DNA of 61,558 nt from the NCBI GenBank assembly GCA_016710525.1, contig JADJVQ010000044.1, positions 1-61,558 on the forward strand, read 5' to 3'. Below are positions 47,522-55,798 of this stretch, piece by piece. The first letter of the stretch is position 1. Each line of letters starts with the position of its first letter. The position numbers and the translations under genes are program-made. This DNA is from Burkholderiaceae bacterium (lineage in GTDB: Bacteria; Pseudomonadota; Gammaproteobacteria; Burkholderiales; Burkholderiaceae_E). Under the pieces are notes generated by a model, which ran no database searches, was not told the DNA's origin, and worked only from the letters and a program-made list of their open reading frames with translations.

Positions 47522-49564
47522 ATGAACCATCGCCTCCCGACACCCGGATTCGCCTCGCGCACAGCGGCCTTGATTGCGGGCTGCGGCCTGATCGCGGGTC
47601 TGATGAGCCCAGCGCTGCTCAATGCCCAGGGCACGCGTGGGGCGAGTTCGATCAACGAAGTCTTTGCGGCGAACGACGACTATCAGGCGGCCCGGCGGAC
47701 CCTTCTCAGCCTGCGGCACGATGCGGCCAATGGCACCGGCGCGCCGCAACTCGGTCTGGATCCCGGCTATCCGCGCAGCCTGCCCGCCTGGCAGGCCATC
47801 CGGCAACGAAGCCCGCAGGCCGTCGCGCCGCTCGACCCCTGTGCCAACGCCCTGATCCAGGCGACCGACGAGATCATCCGGGTCGCGCCCCAGATGCGCG
47901 GGCACGGGCAAGATCCCACCGGAATCAACGCCGGCACCCGAAGGGCCCGTGCCCTGATCGCCCAGGCCGATCAGTGCATGGCGAAGGCCGACCAGGCCAA
48001 CAGCACCCGCCTGCAAGGCGGCGTGGCCGCCTCGCGCACGCCCGACCCGAGCGGCGGCGACCAGCATCCGGGCGGGCAGCGCCCGGGCGGACAGCGGCCC
48101 GGCGGTGGCCTGTCGGGCGGTGTATCGGGCGGCGGCATGTCGGGGACCGGACAAGTGCCGGAACCGGTCGTGCCCGATGTGCCAGGCCAGCCCCGCCGGC
48201 CGGGCCCGCACGCGATCATCCGGGGTTACCCCGTGCCGCCCGGCTTCCTGCAGCCGTATCCGCCCAACTACGTCTGCTACGACCGCAAGGGGTATCCGTA
48301 CACACGACTGGAGAACGTCGAGATCGAGGGCAATTTCCTGTCGGCCAACGGCGCGCCACGGATTCCTCCCGAACGCATCGGCTATGACGAATGCATCAAC
48401 CCGCGTCCCGTCCATGGCTGCCCGCCGATGGGCGTGCGGGACACCTATGAGGTCATCCGCTCCAGCGACGCCTGTTACCCGCCGCTGGAGATGCGCACCC
48501 CGAGGCCCGCGCCTCGCCCGCAGGAGCCCGACTGCCCCGGTGCGCTGGAGCCCGAGCAGAAGGCCGAGCTGCGCGCCGGCGCCCAGGAGGTGCTGAGAAC
48601 GTTTGCCCAGATGGGTTCGCAGGTCGACACCTTCCAGGAGACGCTCGGACGGCTCGTCGCGGCGAGACTGGTCACGCTCTCCGAGCCCAACTACTACCAC
48701 AACAAGATCCATGGGTACCTGAGCAAGAACGCCGCGATCAACCACTCGCTGCAATCGGGCGCCGAGGCCGTCGCCAACTACCTCAGCAACCGGAGCACAC
48801 AGGCACAGGTTCATCTGCGACTTTGGAACGACGCGAAAAAGGCGCTGCAATTCGCGGCCAAGCAGCCCGCGGTCGCGCTGGCGGTTCTCGCCGAGCAGGG
48901 GTTCGAGGACAGTCTGGGCGCGGCGGGATTTTCCGCCTGCAACCGGATCGCGGGCTCGGTCGATGTTCGAGCGGCGATCAGCAAGGCACGCGCGGCTGCC
49001 CAACAGCTGAAGCAACGGGCGGCCACTGGAAACGCGCACAAGCTTCCTGACCTGACCGGCGCCTGCTCACCATTCAATCCTGGCAATGGCGAGTACAACT
49101 GCGTGCCGTCTTCGGTGGCCTTGGACCAGGCCATCGAGACCGGCAAGCCGTTCACTGAAAAGGATTTCAACCACCTGGGCGGCGATGTGCCGCACTACGA
49201 AGAGGATGTCCGGCGCCTGTTGAGCGGCATCTACGGCAACCGGACTTTTCCAGGCCACTCTGCCGAGCGCATGCGGGCTCAGTCCGAGGGCGCCCGAACC
49301 CTGATGACCCGGGTGGAGATGGAACGCGAGCTCATGCAGGCCGGCCACGGCGCCCGGGGCCTGGTGACAGTGGCCATTCCCGATCACCTGCGCAAACCAG
49401 GACAGCCGCCGATCTCCCACATGTACAGCGTCTTCTTCAACAGCAGCAACGGGCAGATCCGCTACGCGGACGCTCAGTCGGGCGAGGTCAACGCGTACCG
49501 GCTGTTCGTCAGGATCGGCGGCGAGGTGAGCAATCAGCAGGTCCGCTTCTACCGGACCAACTAG
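47522..49564 (+). CDS. Secreted protein with C-terminal papain-fold toxin-like domain
   Basis: Exported protein, 680 residues. The signal peptide covers about 1-36, with a hydrophobic run to SPALLNAQG. A Pro/Gly-rich linker (about 170-225) and a middle domain with YPPNYVCYDRKGYPYT, CINPRPVHGCPP and DACYPPLEM may hold disulphides; its identity is unknown. A helical region (about 340-510) follows. The last 160 residues look like a papain-like toxin or deamidase: Cys527 in GEYNCVPSSVALDQ, His633 in SHMYSVFF and Asp650 in IRYADAQSGE are spaced as expected for a Cys-His-Asp triad. The family link is by eye. No immunity gene could be identified; the neighbour is a broken nucleotidyltransferase gene converging on it (shared stop region 49561-49564). 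Confidence 0.7.
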   Translation: MNHRLPTPGFASRTAALIAGCGLIAGLMSPALLNAQGTRGASSINEVFAANDDYQAARRTLLSLRHDAANGTGAPQLGLDPGYPRSLPAWQAIRQRSPQAVAPLDPCANALIQATDEIIRVAPQMRGHGQDPTGINAGTRRARALIAQADQCMAKADQANSTRLQGGVAASRTPDPSGGDQHPGGQRPGGQRPGGGLSGGVSGGGMSGTGQVPEPVVPDVPGQPRRPGPHAIIRGYPVPPGFLQPYPPNYVCYDRKGYPYTRLENVEIEGNFLSANGAPRIPPERIGYDECINPRPVHGCPPMGVRDTYEVIRSSDACYPPLEMRTPRPAPRPQEPDCPGALEPEQKAELRAGAQEVLRTFAQMGSQVDTFQETLGRLVAARLVTLSEPNYYHNKIHGYLSKNAAINHSLQSGAEAVANYLSNRSTQAQVHLRLWNDAKKALQFAAKQPAVALAVLAEQGFEDSLGAAGFSACNRIAGSVDVRAAISKARAAAQQLKQRAATGNAHKLPDLTGACSPFNPGNGEYNCVPSSVALDQAIETGKPFTEKDFNHLGGDVPHYEEDVRRLLSGIYGNRTFPGHSAERMRAQSEGARTLMTRVEMERELMQAGHGARGLVTVAIPDHLRKPGQPPISHMYSVFFNSSNGQIRYADAQSGEVNAYRLFVRIGGEVSNQQVRFYRTN

Positions 49565-50465
49565 CCCTCGGCGGGCAGCAAGCCCTCATCCAGCAGGGCC
49601 TGGACGATGTCCGCCTGGCGCCGGTCCCGACGGCGTTTGGGCTCGGGGCGATGCAGCGCGGCATCCGCCAGCCAGCGCTTGAACTCGATGAAAGCCGCCG
49701 GAGCAACCGTGCGCATCAGCGCCATCCGGCCGGTGGCCGCGATGACGATCTGTTCGAAACGCGGAGCGTTCGTGAGAACCGATGCGCGCTCGGCGGGCGG
49801 GGCCCCCCCCCCCCCCCAATAAAAACTGCCCCGGGGCGGCTCTCCTCCCCCCCGGGGGGCCGGCCCCGGCCCCCCCCCCTGGGCCCCCGCCCCCCCGGGG
49901 GTGTCCGGGGGCCCCCCCTCCCGGGGGGGGGGGGGGGCCCCCCCCCCCCCCGGGGGGGCCCCCCGGGGGGGCGCCCCCCGGCCGGGGGGCGGGCCGCAAG
50001 GCCCCCCCCGGGCCCCCCCCCCTTCCCGGGGTCCTCCCCCCCGCCCCCTCCCGGCCCGGGGGGGCCGGGCTCCCCCCCCCCCCCCCTGCCCCGCGGGGGG
50101 GGGGGGGCCCCCCCCCCCCAGGGGGGGGGGGGGGGGGGGCGGGGGGGGCCCGCCTTCAGGGCCTCGTTCATCCGCTCGGCTTCGATCAGAGCGGCGCGCA
50201 GCGGCTTCAGGCGCGACTCGAGTTAGGCCTTGCGGGTGACGAACTCGAGATGAATTTTTTCCGTACTCTCGCTGCGTGGACCTATTCGGCGCTGTCGGTT
50301 GTCCGGAGCGGTCTTGACCAGATACTCGTATTCACCCTGCCGCTTCCAGTACATGCCGCCCGCATACTGACGTGACAGGGATTCGACACGACCGACCTCG
50401 TTGAACAGGGTCGTCGAGTCGATCACCTGCCTGGCCGCGTTGTCGGAAAGATGGATATAGTCCAT
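49561..50465 (-). pseudogene. GSU2403-type nucleotidyltransferase-fold gene, interrupted
   Basis: Remnants of one gene. The N-terminal part 50223-50465 (80 residues) begins MDYIHLSDNAARQVIDSTTL and contains GGMYWKRQGEYEYLV. An in-frame TAA at 50223-50225 follows FVTRKA. Directly after it the same frame continues LESRLKPLRAALIEAERMN, so this is a nonsense change, for example GAA to TAA. The middle is lost in the G/C stretch 49799-50155. The C-terminal part reads NAPRFEQIVIAATGRMALM and AFIEFKRWLADAALH, ending at a TAG at 49561-49563. The family resemblance is by eye. Inactive if the stop and gap are real. Confidence 0.65.
49799..50155. other. Low-complexity G/C stretch inside the interrupted nucleotidyltransferase gene
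   Basis: About 350 bases of C- and G-runs with few other bases, replacing the middle of the nucleotidyltransferase gene. The flanks on both sides are normal coding sequence of the same gene on the same strand, which shows that genuine sequence has been replaced by, or mis-called as, homopolymer. Confidence 0.8.
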
Positions 50466-50503
50466 TAGCCGTTCGGATACACAATTTCTAAGTTGTACGG
50501 CTA
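50466..50503. promoter_or_regulatory. Imperfect inverted repeat directly before the nucleotidyltransferase start
   Basis: TAGCCG (50466-50471) faces CGGCTA (50498-50503), with an inner ACAA (50481-50484) facing TTGT (50493-50496). It touches the start codon of the interrupted gene (ATG at 50465) and leaves no ribosome site. It sits at the edge of an A/T-rich intergenic part (about 50505-50560). It could be an operator or an mRNA hairpin. Confidence 0.45.
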
Positions 50504-50670
50504 AGTCATAAATATCAATGGTTTATAACACCAAAAACATCGAGTTTTCTTTGAAATCATCGACCTCACCGGTTAGATGACACGCCCCCTCGGGGCGCCC
50601 GCCCGCCAGCCTCCCCGAGCCAAGCGGTTCGACGGCTCGGAGATTCAATTGCCGGATCCATTTTATTTAA

Positions 50671-50696
50671 ACTAAACTAACCAGACTTAGTTTAGT
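50671..50696. promoter_or_regulatory. Perfect palindrome before the phd/vapC pair (probable autoregulatory operator)
   Basis: Ten-base arms ACTAAACTAA (50671-50680) and TTAGTTTAGT (50687-50696) are exactly complementary around a 6-base centre. The palindrome ends 8 bases before the antitoxin ATG (50705). Phd-type antitoxins bind such repeats to repress their own operon, so this is the likely operator. The A/T-rich sequence before it (TTTTATTTAAAC) probably holds the -10 region. Confidence 0.7.
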
Positions 50697-50704
50697 CAGT
50701 GATC

Positions 50705-50950
50705 ATGCAAATCATCAATATCCATGAAGCAAAGACCCAGCTGTCCCGACTGGTCGAGCAGGCCGCCAAAGGCGAGCCGTTCATCATCGCCAAGGCCGGG
50801 AAACCGATGGTCAAGGTCGTGGCACTCGACGCGCCCCAGGCCGGCGAAATGAAGCGGCTGGGCTTTCTTGCCGGGCAGATCCAGGTTCCGGACGATTTCG
50901 ACCGGATGGGCGATGAGGCGATCAGTCAGCTGTTCGACGGCGGAGCATGA
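50705..50950 (+). CDS. Type II antitoxin, Phd/YefM family
   Basis: Antitoxin, 81 residues. The N-terminal MQIINIHEAKTQLSRLVEQ gives the Phd fold that binds DNA. The C-terminal part, GFLAGQIQVPDDFDRMGD and the following residues, matches the toxin-binding tail typical of partners of PIN toxins. The ATG at 50705 is preferred over a GTG two codons earlier. Its stop overlaps the VapC start as ATGA. It presumably represses the operon through the palindrome at 50671-50696. Confidence 0.92.
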   Translation: MQIINIHEAKTQLSRLVEQAAKGEPFIIAKAGKPMVKVVALDAPQAGEMKRLGFLAGQIQVPDDFDRMGDEAISQLFDGGA

Positions 50951-51333
50951 AGTTCCTGCTCGACACTCACCTGCTGCTGTGGGCCGCCGGCTCGCCCAGG
51001 CGCCTGTCGGCGCAAGCCCGCAAGCTGCTTGGCGACACCGACCACCAGCTGTTCTTCAGTTCGGCAAGCCTGTGGGAGATCGCGATCAAACGCGGGCTCG
51101 GCCGCGACGACTTCCAGGTCGAACCCGGACTGCTGCGGCGCGGCCTTCTGGACAATGGCTATCAGGAACTGCCGATCAGCGGCGTTCATGCGCTGGCCAT
51201 CGAAGCCTTGCCGGCAATCCATAAGGACCCCTTCGATCGCATGCTGGTGAGCCAGGCCCTGACCGAGGGATTCACGCTGCTGACCTCGGACCCGGCCGTC
51301 GCGCGATACCCCGGGCCGATCCGCCTGGTGTAA
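50947..51333 (+). CDS. vapC: Type II toxin, PIN domain ribonuclease (VapC family)
   Basis: PIN-domain RNase, 128 residues. The acidic site is intact: Asp6 in FLLDTHLLLW, Glu44 in SASLWEIAIK, Asp97 in HKDPFDRMLV and Asp115 in LLTSDPAVAR. The ATG overlaps the antitoxin stop as ATGA. In this family the target is usually tRNA or rRNA. It lies 28 bases before the convergent end of the NRPS gene. Confidence 0.93.
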   Translation: MKFLLDTHLLLWAAGSPRRLSAQARKLLGDTDHQLFFSSASLWEIAIKRGLGRDDFQVEPGLLRRGLLDNGYQELPISGVHALAIEALPAIHKDPFDRMLVSQALTEGFTLLTSDPAVARYPGPIRLV

Positions 51334-51361
51334 ATACGCCGCAGCGGCCGGCGGGACGCGC

Positions 51362-54193
51362 TCAATGATGGACGGACGTCTCGCCGCGCGATGCAAGGCC
51401 GTTGCCGCCTGCCTCGATGTGCTCCGACAGCCAGGCCATCCATCGGCCGAGCGCCGGTTCGTCGAACAGCTCGAGGTGCGGCACATCGAGCGAGTGCCAG
51501 ATGGCATCGGGTGCGATCAGCGAGTTCCAGAGCGCACCACGCGCGTCCTGCCGGCAGAAGACGACCTGCACGCGGCCCTCGTAGGGCCGGGCCTTGTAGT
51601 GGCGGACCATGCGCTGCGCCGCGAACCAGAACGCGCGCCAGCGGTCCCGCGGAAACAGCAGCCGCGACGCCGCGTTGGGGTGCCGAAGGTAGTGATTCAC
51701 CGCCAGGTAGTACAGCCACTCGATCACCGGTGACAGCCGATGCAGCATCAGCATCTGGCCGGCCCATTCGCGCGGCTTCCGATCGCCGGGGCCCGCGCGG
51801 AACTGCCTGACATGGCGGGCAATCCGCCGCCCCAGCGGGTCCGTGCCACCCGATTCAGGGGGCGTCGATGCCGCTGCCGGTCCTGATGACAGCGCCGGGC
51901 CCCGCGCCTGCGCCGACGCCGATACCCGTGCATCGGGCACATCCACGCCGTTGGGCGGCATCGGGTCGAGCAGGAACAGGAACTCGACCTCCTGACCCGA
52001 CGCGCGCAACTGCTGCGCCATCTCGAACGCGATCAGGCCCCCCATCGAAAAGCCGGCGAGCCGGTAGGGCCCGTGAGGCTGAATGCGCCGGATCGCCGCG
52101 ACGTGCTGGGCGGCCAGCGCCTGCAGCGACTCTGCCTGGACGATGCCGCTGCCCATGGCCCAGTTGGCGATCGCATACAGCGGGCACGGCGCGGCCCAGA
52201 CCCCGCGCCGCGCCAAGGACAACTCGACGCCGCTGAAGAACAGCGGCGCGCCCGTTCCCTGGTTCACCAGCGGGTACACGAAGCCCGATCCGGCCTCATC
52301 GTCGAGCGGTTCGCGGGCCCGGTCGATGCGCCCGGCCAGCGCCTCGAGCGTCGGCGCCTCGAAGGCGAGATGCACGGGCAGCACCAGTCCGAACCGTGTT
52401 TCGACCTCGAGCATCATCTGCACGGCCGACAGCGAATCGCCGCCGATCGAAAAGAAGTGATCGTCGTGCGCCACGGCCTCAACCCCGAGCATGCGCTGCC
52501 AGATGCGCGCGACGGCCACTTCGGTGTAGGTCAGCGGCCGCGGGGGCCCCGCGGGGGCATCGGGGGCGCCGGAGGCATCGGAAGCCTCAGCCGCCGCACG
52601 GATCGCCTTGCGGTCGACCTTGCCGCTGGTGGTCATCGGCAGCCAGGGCACGAACAGGAAGCGGGCCGGGATCATGGCCGGGGGCAGCCGTGCGGCCAGC
52701 TGATCGTGGAGCTCGCGGGGCCCGCAGGCCACCCCTTTGCGCAGCACGATCGCCGCGACGACGGCGCGGGTGCCGCTGTTCGTGAGGTACCAGGTGGCGG
52801 CGGCCTGCGTCACGCGCGGGTCGTGCAGGATGGCCGCTTCGATCTCGCCGGGCTCGACCCGGATGCCGCGCACCTTGATCTGGTCGTCGTTCCGGCCGAA
52901 GTAGTGCAGCACTCCCCCGGCATCGCGCACGACCACATCGCCGCTGCGATACAGGCGCTCGCCACCGATCACCACGAAGCGATCGGCGGTCAGCGCGGCG
53001 TTGTTGCGGTAGCCGCGGGCCACGCTCGGCCCGCCCAGATACAGTTCGCCGGGTGTGCCGTCGGCAACCGGGTGGCCCTGTTCGTCGACGACCAGCGCCC
53101 GCACATGCGCCAGCGGCCGGCCGATCGGCGCCGACGTGCCCGACAAGCCGTCCGGCGCATCGATCCGCAGGCACTCGCCGGTGGCCCAGACGGTCGTCTC
53201 CGTCGGGCCGTAGAGATTCCATGCCTCGTCGGCGACGGCGGCGATTCGCCGCGCCAGCGACGGCGACACCGCCTCGCCGTGGGTGATCGCGATCCGAAGC
53301 CGCGGAAACGGGCGGACCTCGTCGAGCATGACCTGCCAGACCGACGGCCCCGTCTGCAGCACCGTGATGCCCTGTTCGCGCACATCGCGCGCCAGCCGGT
53401 GCGGCTCGAGCAGGATGGCGCGGTCACGCAGCACCAGGCTGGCGCCGGTGACCAGCGGCAGGAACAGCTCGGTGATCGACGCATCGAAGGCAATGGTCGA
53501 GGCAGCCAGATAACGGTCGCGCGGCCCGAATCGCAGCAGTTCGCAGGCCGAGACCAGCAGGGCCAGCACATGCCGGTGCTCGACCTCGACCGCCTTCGGC
53601 TCGCCCGTGCTGCCCGAGGTGAACAGCAGGTAGGCCAGCTGCGCGCCGCCCTCGCCGGCGGGCGGCAGCGCGGGCATGGCATGCGCCGGAGCGCTCACAG
53701 GCCCGCCGCTCGCAGCCTCGTCGCTCACAGGCATGTCGATCGCCGTTGCTAGGACCGCAGCCGGATCGATCGCCAGCGGCGCCCGCACGCCGGCCGTCTC
53801 GAACTCGGTCCGCAGCAGCAGCAGCAATCCCGGATCGCCGATGCACACGGTGATGCCGCAGGAGAGCGCCATGCGGCGCACGCGTTCGGGCGGATCGCGC
53901 GGATCGAAGGGCACGTAGGCGGCGCCCGCCTTCCAGATGGCCAGCAGCACCGCGAGCAGATCGCCGCGCCGCTCCATCAGCACACCCACGGGCTGGCCAG
54001 GCTCGCAGCCGCTGGCGCGCAGATGGCGCGCCAGCGCATCGGCCCGCGCGGCGAGTTCGCCGTAGGTCGTGTGCCCCCGCTCATCGATGACCGCCACCGC
54101 GAGGGGATCGGCCTGCGCCTGCCGGGCGAAGCACGCGAACACCGTGTCATGCGCCCCGGCTGGCATGAATCGCCCTGTCGCCTCGTCGTCCAT
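51362..54193 (-). CDS. Single-module NRPS: adenylation, peptidyl carrier, thioesterase
   Basis: Multidomain enzyme, 943 residues. The adenylation domain (about 15-530) has YLLFTSGSTGEPKAVEVEH (188-206), NLYGPTETTVWATG (326-339), LYRSGDV and the catalytic Lys525 in TTSGKVDRKA. The carrier domain has DDHFFSIGGDSL with Ser587 for phosphopantetheine. The thioesterase (about 650-940) has the GFSMGG elbow with Ser716 and a late DVPHLELFDEP His. No condensation domain is present, so one amino acid is loaded and released as a monomer. My hand alignment to GrsA gives specificity residues D, A, T, Q, I, H, L, V, W and K525; I know no match. The P450 gene lies 3 bases upstream, which suggests oxidation of the tethered amino acid. 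Confidence 0.88.
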   Translation of the reverse strand: MDDEATGRFMPAGAHDTVFACFARQAQADPLAVAVIDERGHTTYGELAARADALARHLRASGCEPGQPVGVLMERRGDLLAVLLAIWKAGAAYVPFDPRDPPERVRRMALSCGITVCIGDPGLLLLLRTEFETAGVRAPLAIDPAAVLATAIDMPVSDEAASGGPVSAPAHAMPALPPAGEGGAQLAYLLFTSGSTGEPKAVEVEHRHVLALLVSACELLRFGPRDRYLAASTIAFDASITELFLPLVTGASLVLRDRAILLEPHRLARDVREQGITVLQTGPSVWQVMLDEVRPFPRLRIAITHGEAVSPSLARRIAAVADEAWNLYGPTETTVWATGECLRIDAPDGLSGTSAPIGRPLAHVRALVVDEQGHPVADGTPGELYLGGPSVARGYRNNAALTADRFVVIGGERLYRSGDVVVRDAGGVLHYFGRNDDQIKVRGIRVEPGEIEAAILHDPRVTQAAATWYLTNSGTRAVVAAIVLRKGVACGPRELHDQLAARLPPAMIPARFLFVPWLPMTTSGKVDRKAIRAAAEASDASGAPDAPAGPPRPLTYTEVAVARIWQRMLGVEAVAHDDHFFSIGGDSLSAVQMMLEVETRFGLVLPVHLAFEAPTLEALAGRIDRAREPLDDEAGSGFVYPLVNQGTGAPLFFSGVELSLARRGVWAAPCPLYAIANWAMGSGIVQAESLQALAAQHVAAIRRIQPHGPYRLAGFSMGGLIAFEMAQQLRASGQEVEFLFLLDPMPPNGVDVPDARVSASAQARGPALSSGPAAASTPPESGGTDPLGRRIARHVRQFRAGPGDRKPREWAGQMLMLHRLSPVIEWLYYLAVNHYLRHPNAASRLLFPRDRWRAFWFAAQRMVRHYKARPYEGRVQVVFCRQDARGALWNSLIAPDAIWHSLDVPHLELFDEPALGRWMAWLSEHIEAGGNGLASRGETSVHH

Positions 54194-54196
54194 CGT

Positions 54197-55573
54197 TCAG
54201 CTCCTTGCGCTCACCCGATGCGTCAGGGACACCTGGAACCGCGGCGAGGGCTCCCAGTGATACGGGCCGCGCACCGCCGGATCCGCGCCCTGTGCGCGCA
54301 GCGCATAGTCGCGGGCCAGGGCGCGCAGGAATGCGACCGCGATCTGCACCGACACCGCCGCCAGCGGGCAGTGGTGATGGTCCAGGCCAAAGGGCGAGAA
54401 CCGGTCGCCTTGCGAAGCGCCGCCCAGGAACCGGCCGGGATCGAACTCGAAGGGCTGCGCAAAAGCCTGCGGATCCTTGTGGGCCTCCCACAGGCACACG
54501 CGCACCAGCGAGCCGCGCGGAATCAGCCAGCCGTCGAACACGATGTCGCGGCGGACCTCGCGCATCAGCCGTTCGCTCTGATCCATCCGCAAGGTTTCCT
54601 GAACGAAGGCCTCGGCCGCGGTGGCGCCGCCATCGGCCGGGCGCAGCGCGAGCCGTTCGAGCGCGATGCGTTCGAGCCACGCGGGGTGGTCGGCCGCATA
54701 GCGCGAAACCCAGCGCATGAGTCCGCGCAGGTCATAGCGGCCAAGCTCGACCATGTAGATCAGATTGCCGAGCAGCGTCTCGTCGAAGTGCTCCTGCGCC
54801 TGCAGCCGACCCAGCAGGCCACCGGCCTCGGGGCCCAGCGCCTGGACGTCGGCCACCAGTGCGCGATACGCCTCGGCCTGGCGCCCGGTGATCTGCCAGA
54901 CCACCCCGTGCGGGCCGAGCCGGCGGTACGCGGCCATCAGCCGCTGATGGCCCGCGCTGCCCGGTTGCGGACCGAAGAAGAAAGTGATCAGCGCACTGGC
55001 CGCAATGTGCGCGAGCGTGTCGGCCCAGACCGGGGCCGCCCCGTCCACCCGATCGCCGTCCACTCGATCGCCATCCACTCGATCGCCATCCATCCGATCG
55101 CCGTCGGCATGCGCCGACAGCGCCTGCGCGGCGATCGCCTCGAAGCGCGCGGTGCAGCCCTTCGGATCGAGCCCGTACAGACCCTGCACGAGCGCGCGAC
55201 GATAGCGGCGGTGCGTCTCGCCCTCCATCTTGCGCATGAACCCGTGCGCGAACAGAGACTCCAGCGCGATCGACACCGCACTGAGCGAGGCCGCGTGCTC
55301 CTTCAGCAGGCGCCGGCCGAGCGAGTGGCCGACGACGCACACCACGAGCTTGCGCTCCATCAGTCCCTTGAAGATCGGGCCATGGCGGGCGGCCAGATCG
55401 ATCAGCAGCCGGCGATGGGCGCGCTCGTGCTCACCGATGTCGATCAGTTCGCCCGGCGGCAGCCGGGTGCGCGTGCGCAGCACGGCGCCCCAGGCGCGCG
55501 CGACCGCCAGCCACGGGCGGCGGTCGGACAGCGGTTTGCGAACAGACAGCGATTTGCGAACAGGCAGCGGCAT
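54197..55573 (-). CDS. Cytochrome P450, atypical I-helix
   Basis: Haem monooxygenase-like protein, 458 residues. The haem ligand Cys402 is in FSPFGLDHHHCPL and the ExxR motif is Glu326-Arg329 in VQETLRM. In the I-helix, where A/GGxD/ET is expected, the reading is NLIYMVELGRYDLRGL (270-285), so the usual acid-alcohol pair is missing. Residues 157-178 are a repeat of DGDRV/M units, an insert from 15-bp repeats. It opens with a second small repeat, VRKSLSVRKPL. It is followed by the NRPS gene after 3 bases, so it probably acts on the carrier-bound amino acid. No ferredoxin gene is nearby. The absence of the AGxxT signature suggests a peroxygenase-like or inactive variant. Confidence 0.85.
   Translation of the reverse strand: MPLPVRKSLSVRKPLSDRRPWLAVARAWGAVLRTRTRLPPGELIDIGEHERAHRRLLIDLAARHGPIFKGLMERKLVVCVVGHSLGRRLLKEHAASLSAVSIALESLFAHGFMRKMEGETHRRYRRALVQGLYGLDPKGCTARFEAIAAQALSAHADGDRMDGDRVDGDRVDGDRVDGAAPVWADTLAHIAASALITFFFGPQPGSAGHQRLMAAYRRLGPHGVVWQITGRQAEAYRALVADVQALGPEAGGLLGRLQAQEHFDETLLGNLIYMVELGRYDLRGLMRWVSRYAADHPAWLERIALERLALRPADGGATAAEAFVQETLRMDQSERLMREVRRDIVFDGWLIPRGSLVRVCLWEAHKDPQAFAQPFEFDPGRFLGGASQGDRFSPFGLDHHHCPLAAVSVQIAVAFLRALARDYALRAQGADPAVRGPYHWEPSPRFQVSLTHRVSARS
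55051..55110. repeat. Four 15-bp direct repeats inside the P450 gene
   Basis: Units at 55051-55065, 55066-55080, 55081-55095 and 55096-55110 begin GATCGCC and encode VDGDR-type repeats on the minus strand. The third and fourth are slightly diverged and a partial copy precedes. Units are multiples of three, so copy-number change would keep the frame. Confidence 0.8.
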
Positions 55574-55769
55574 ACGGTCGGCAGGCGGATCTCGAAGACA
55601 ACAGAGTTCCGGCCGTGCAGCAAGCGAGGCGTGCCCTCGTCCGGTGTGCCGATGGTAGGCGGCCGTGGCGCTCGCCTGAAATGACCGACTTCACAAAGAC
55701 CAACGGGCAGGCCCCTCCCGACGAAGGACCTGCCCGCCCGGGCAGCTGCTGAGGGACAGCCGCCCTTTC

Positions 55770-55787
55770 AAAGGCCCCGAAGGGCCA
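55770..55787 (-). terminator. Intrinsic terminator-like hairpin after amt
   Basis: On the minus strand GGCCC (55786-55782), a TTCG loop and GGGCC (55777-55773) are followed by TTT. It lies 12 bases after the amt stop (55799). A second hairpin with CGGGCAGG and CCTGCCCG arms is at 55704-55736. Together they probably end the TorF-glnK-amt transcript before the P450 gene. Confidence 0.55.
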
Positions 55788-55798
55788 CCTAGGAGAAA

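Noticed and set aside
51391..53752. Antisense readings across the NRPS gene.
   Set aside because: They follow the third-position GC pattern of the minus-strand gene and contain no motif.
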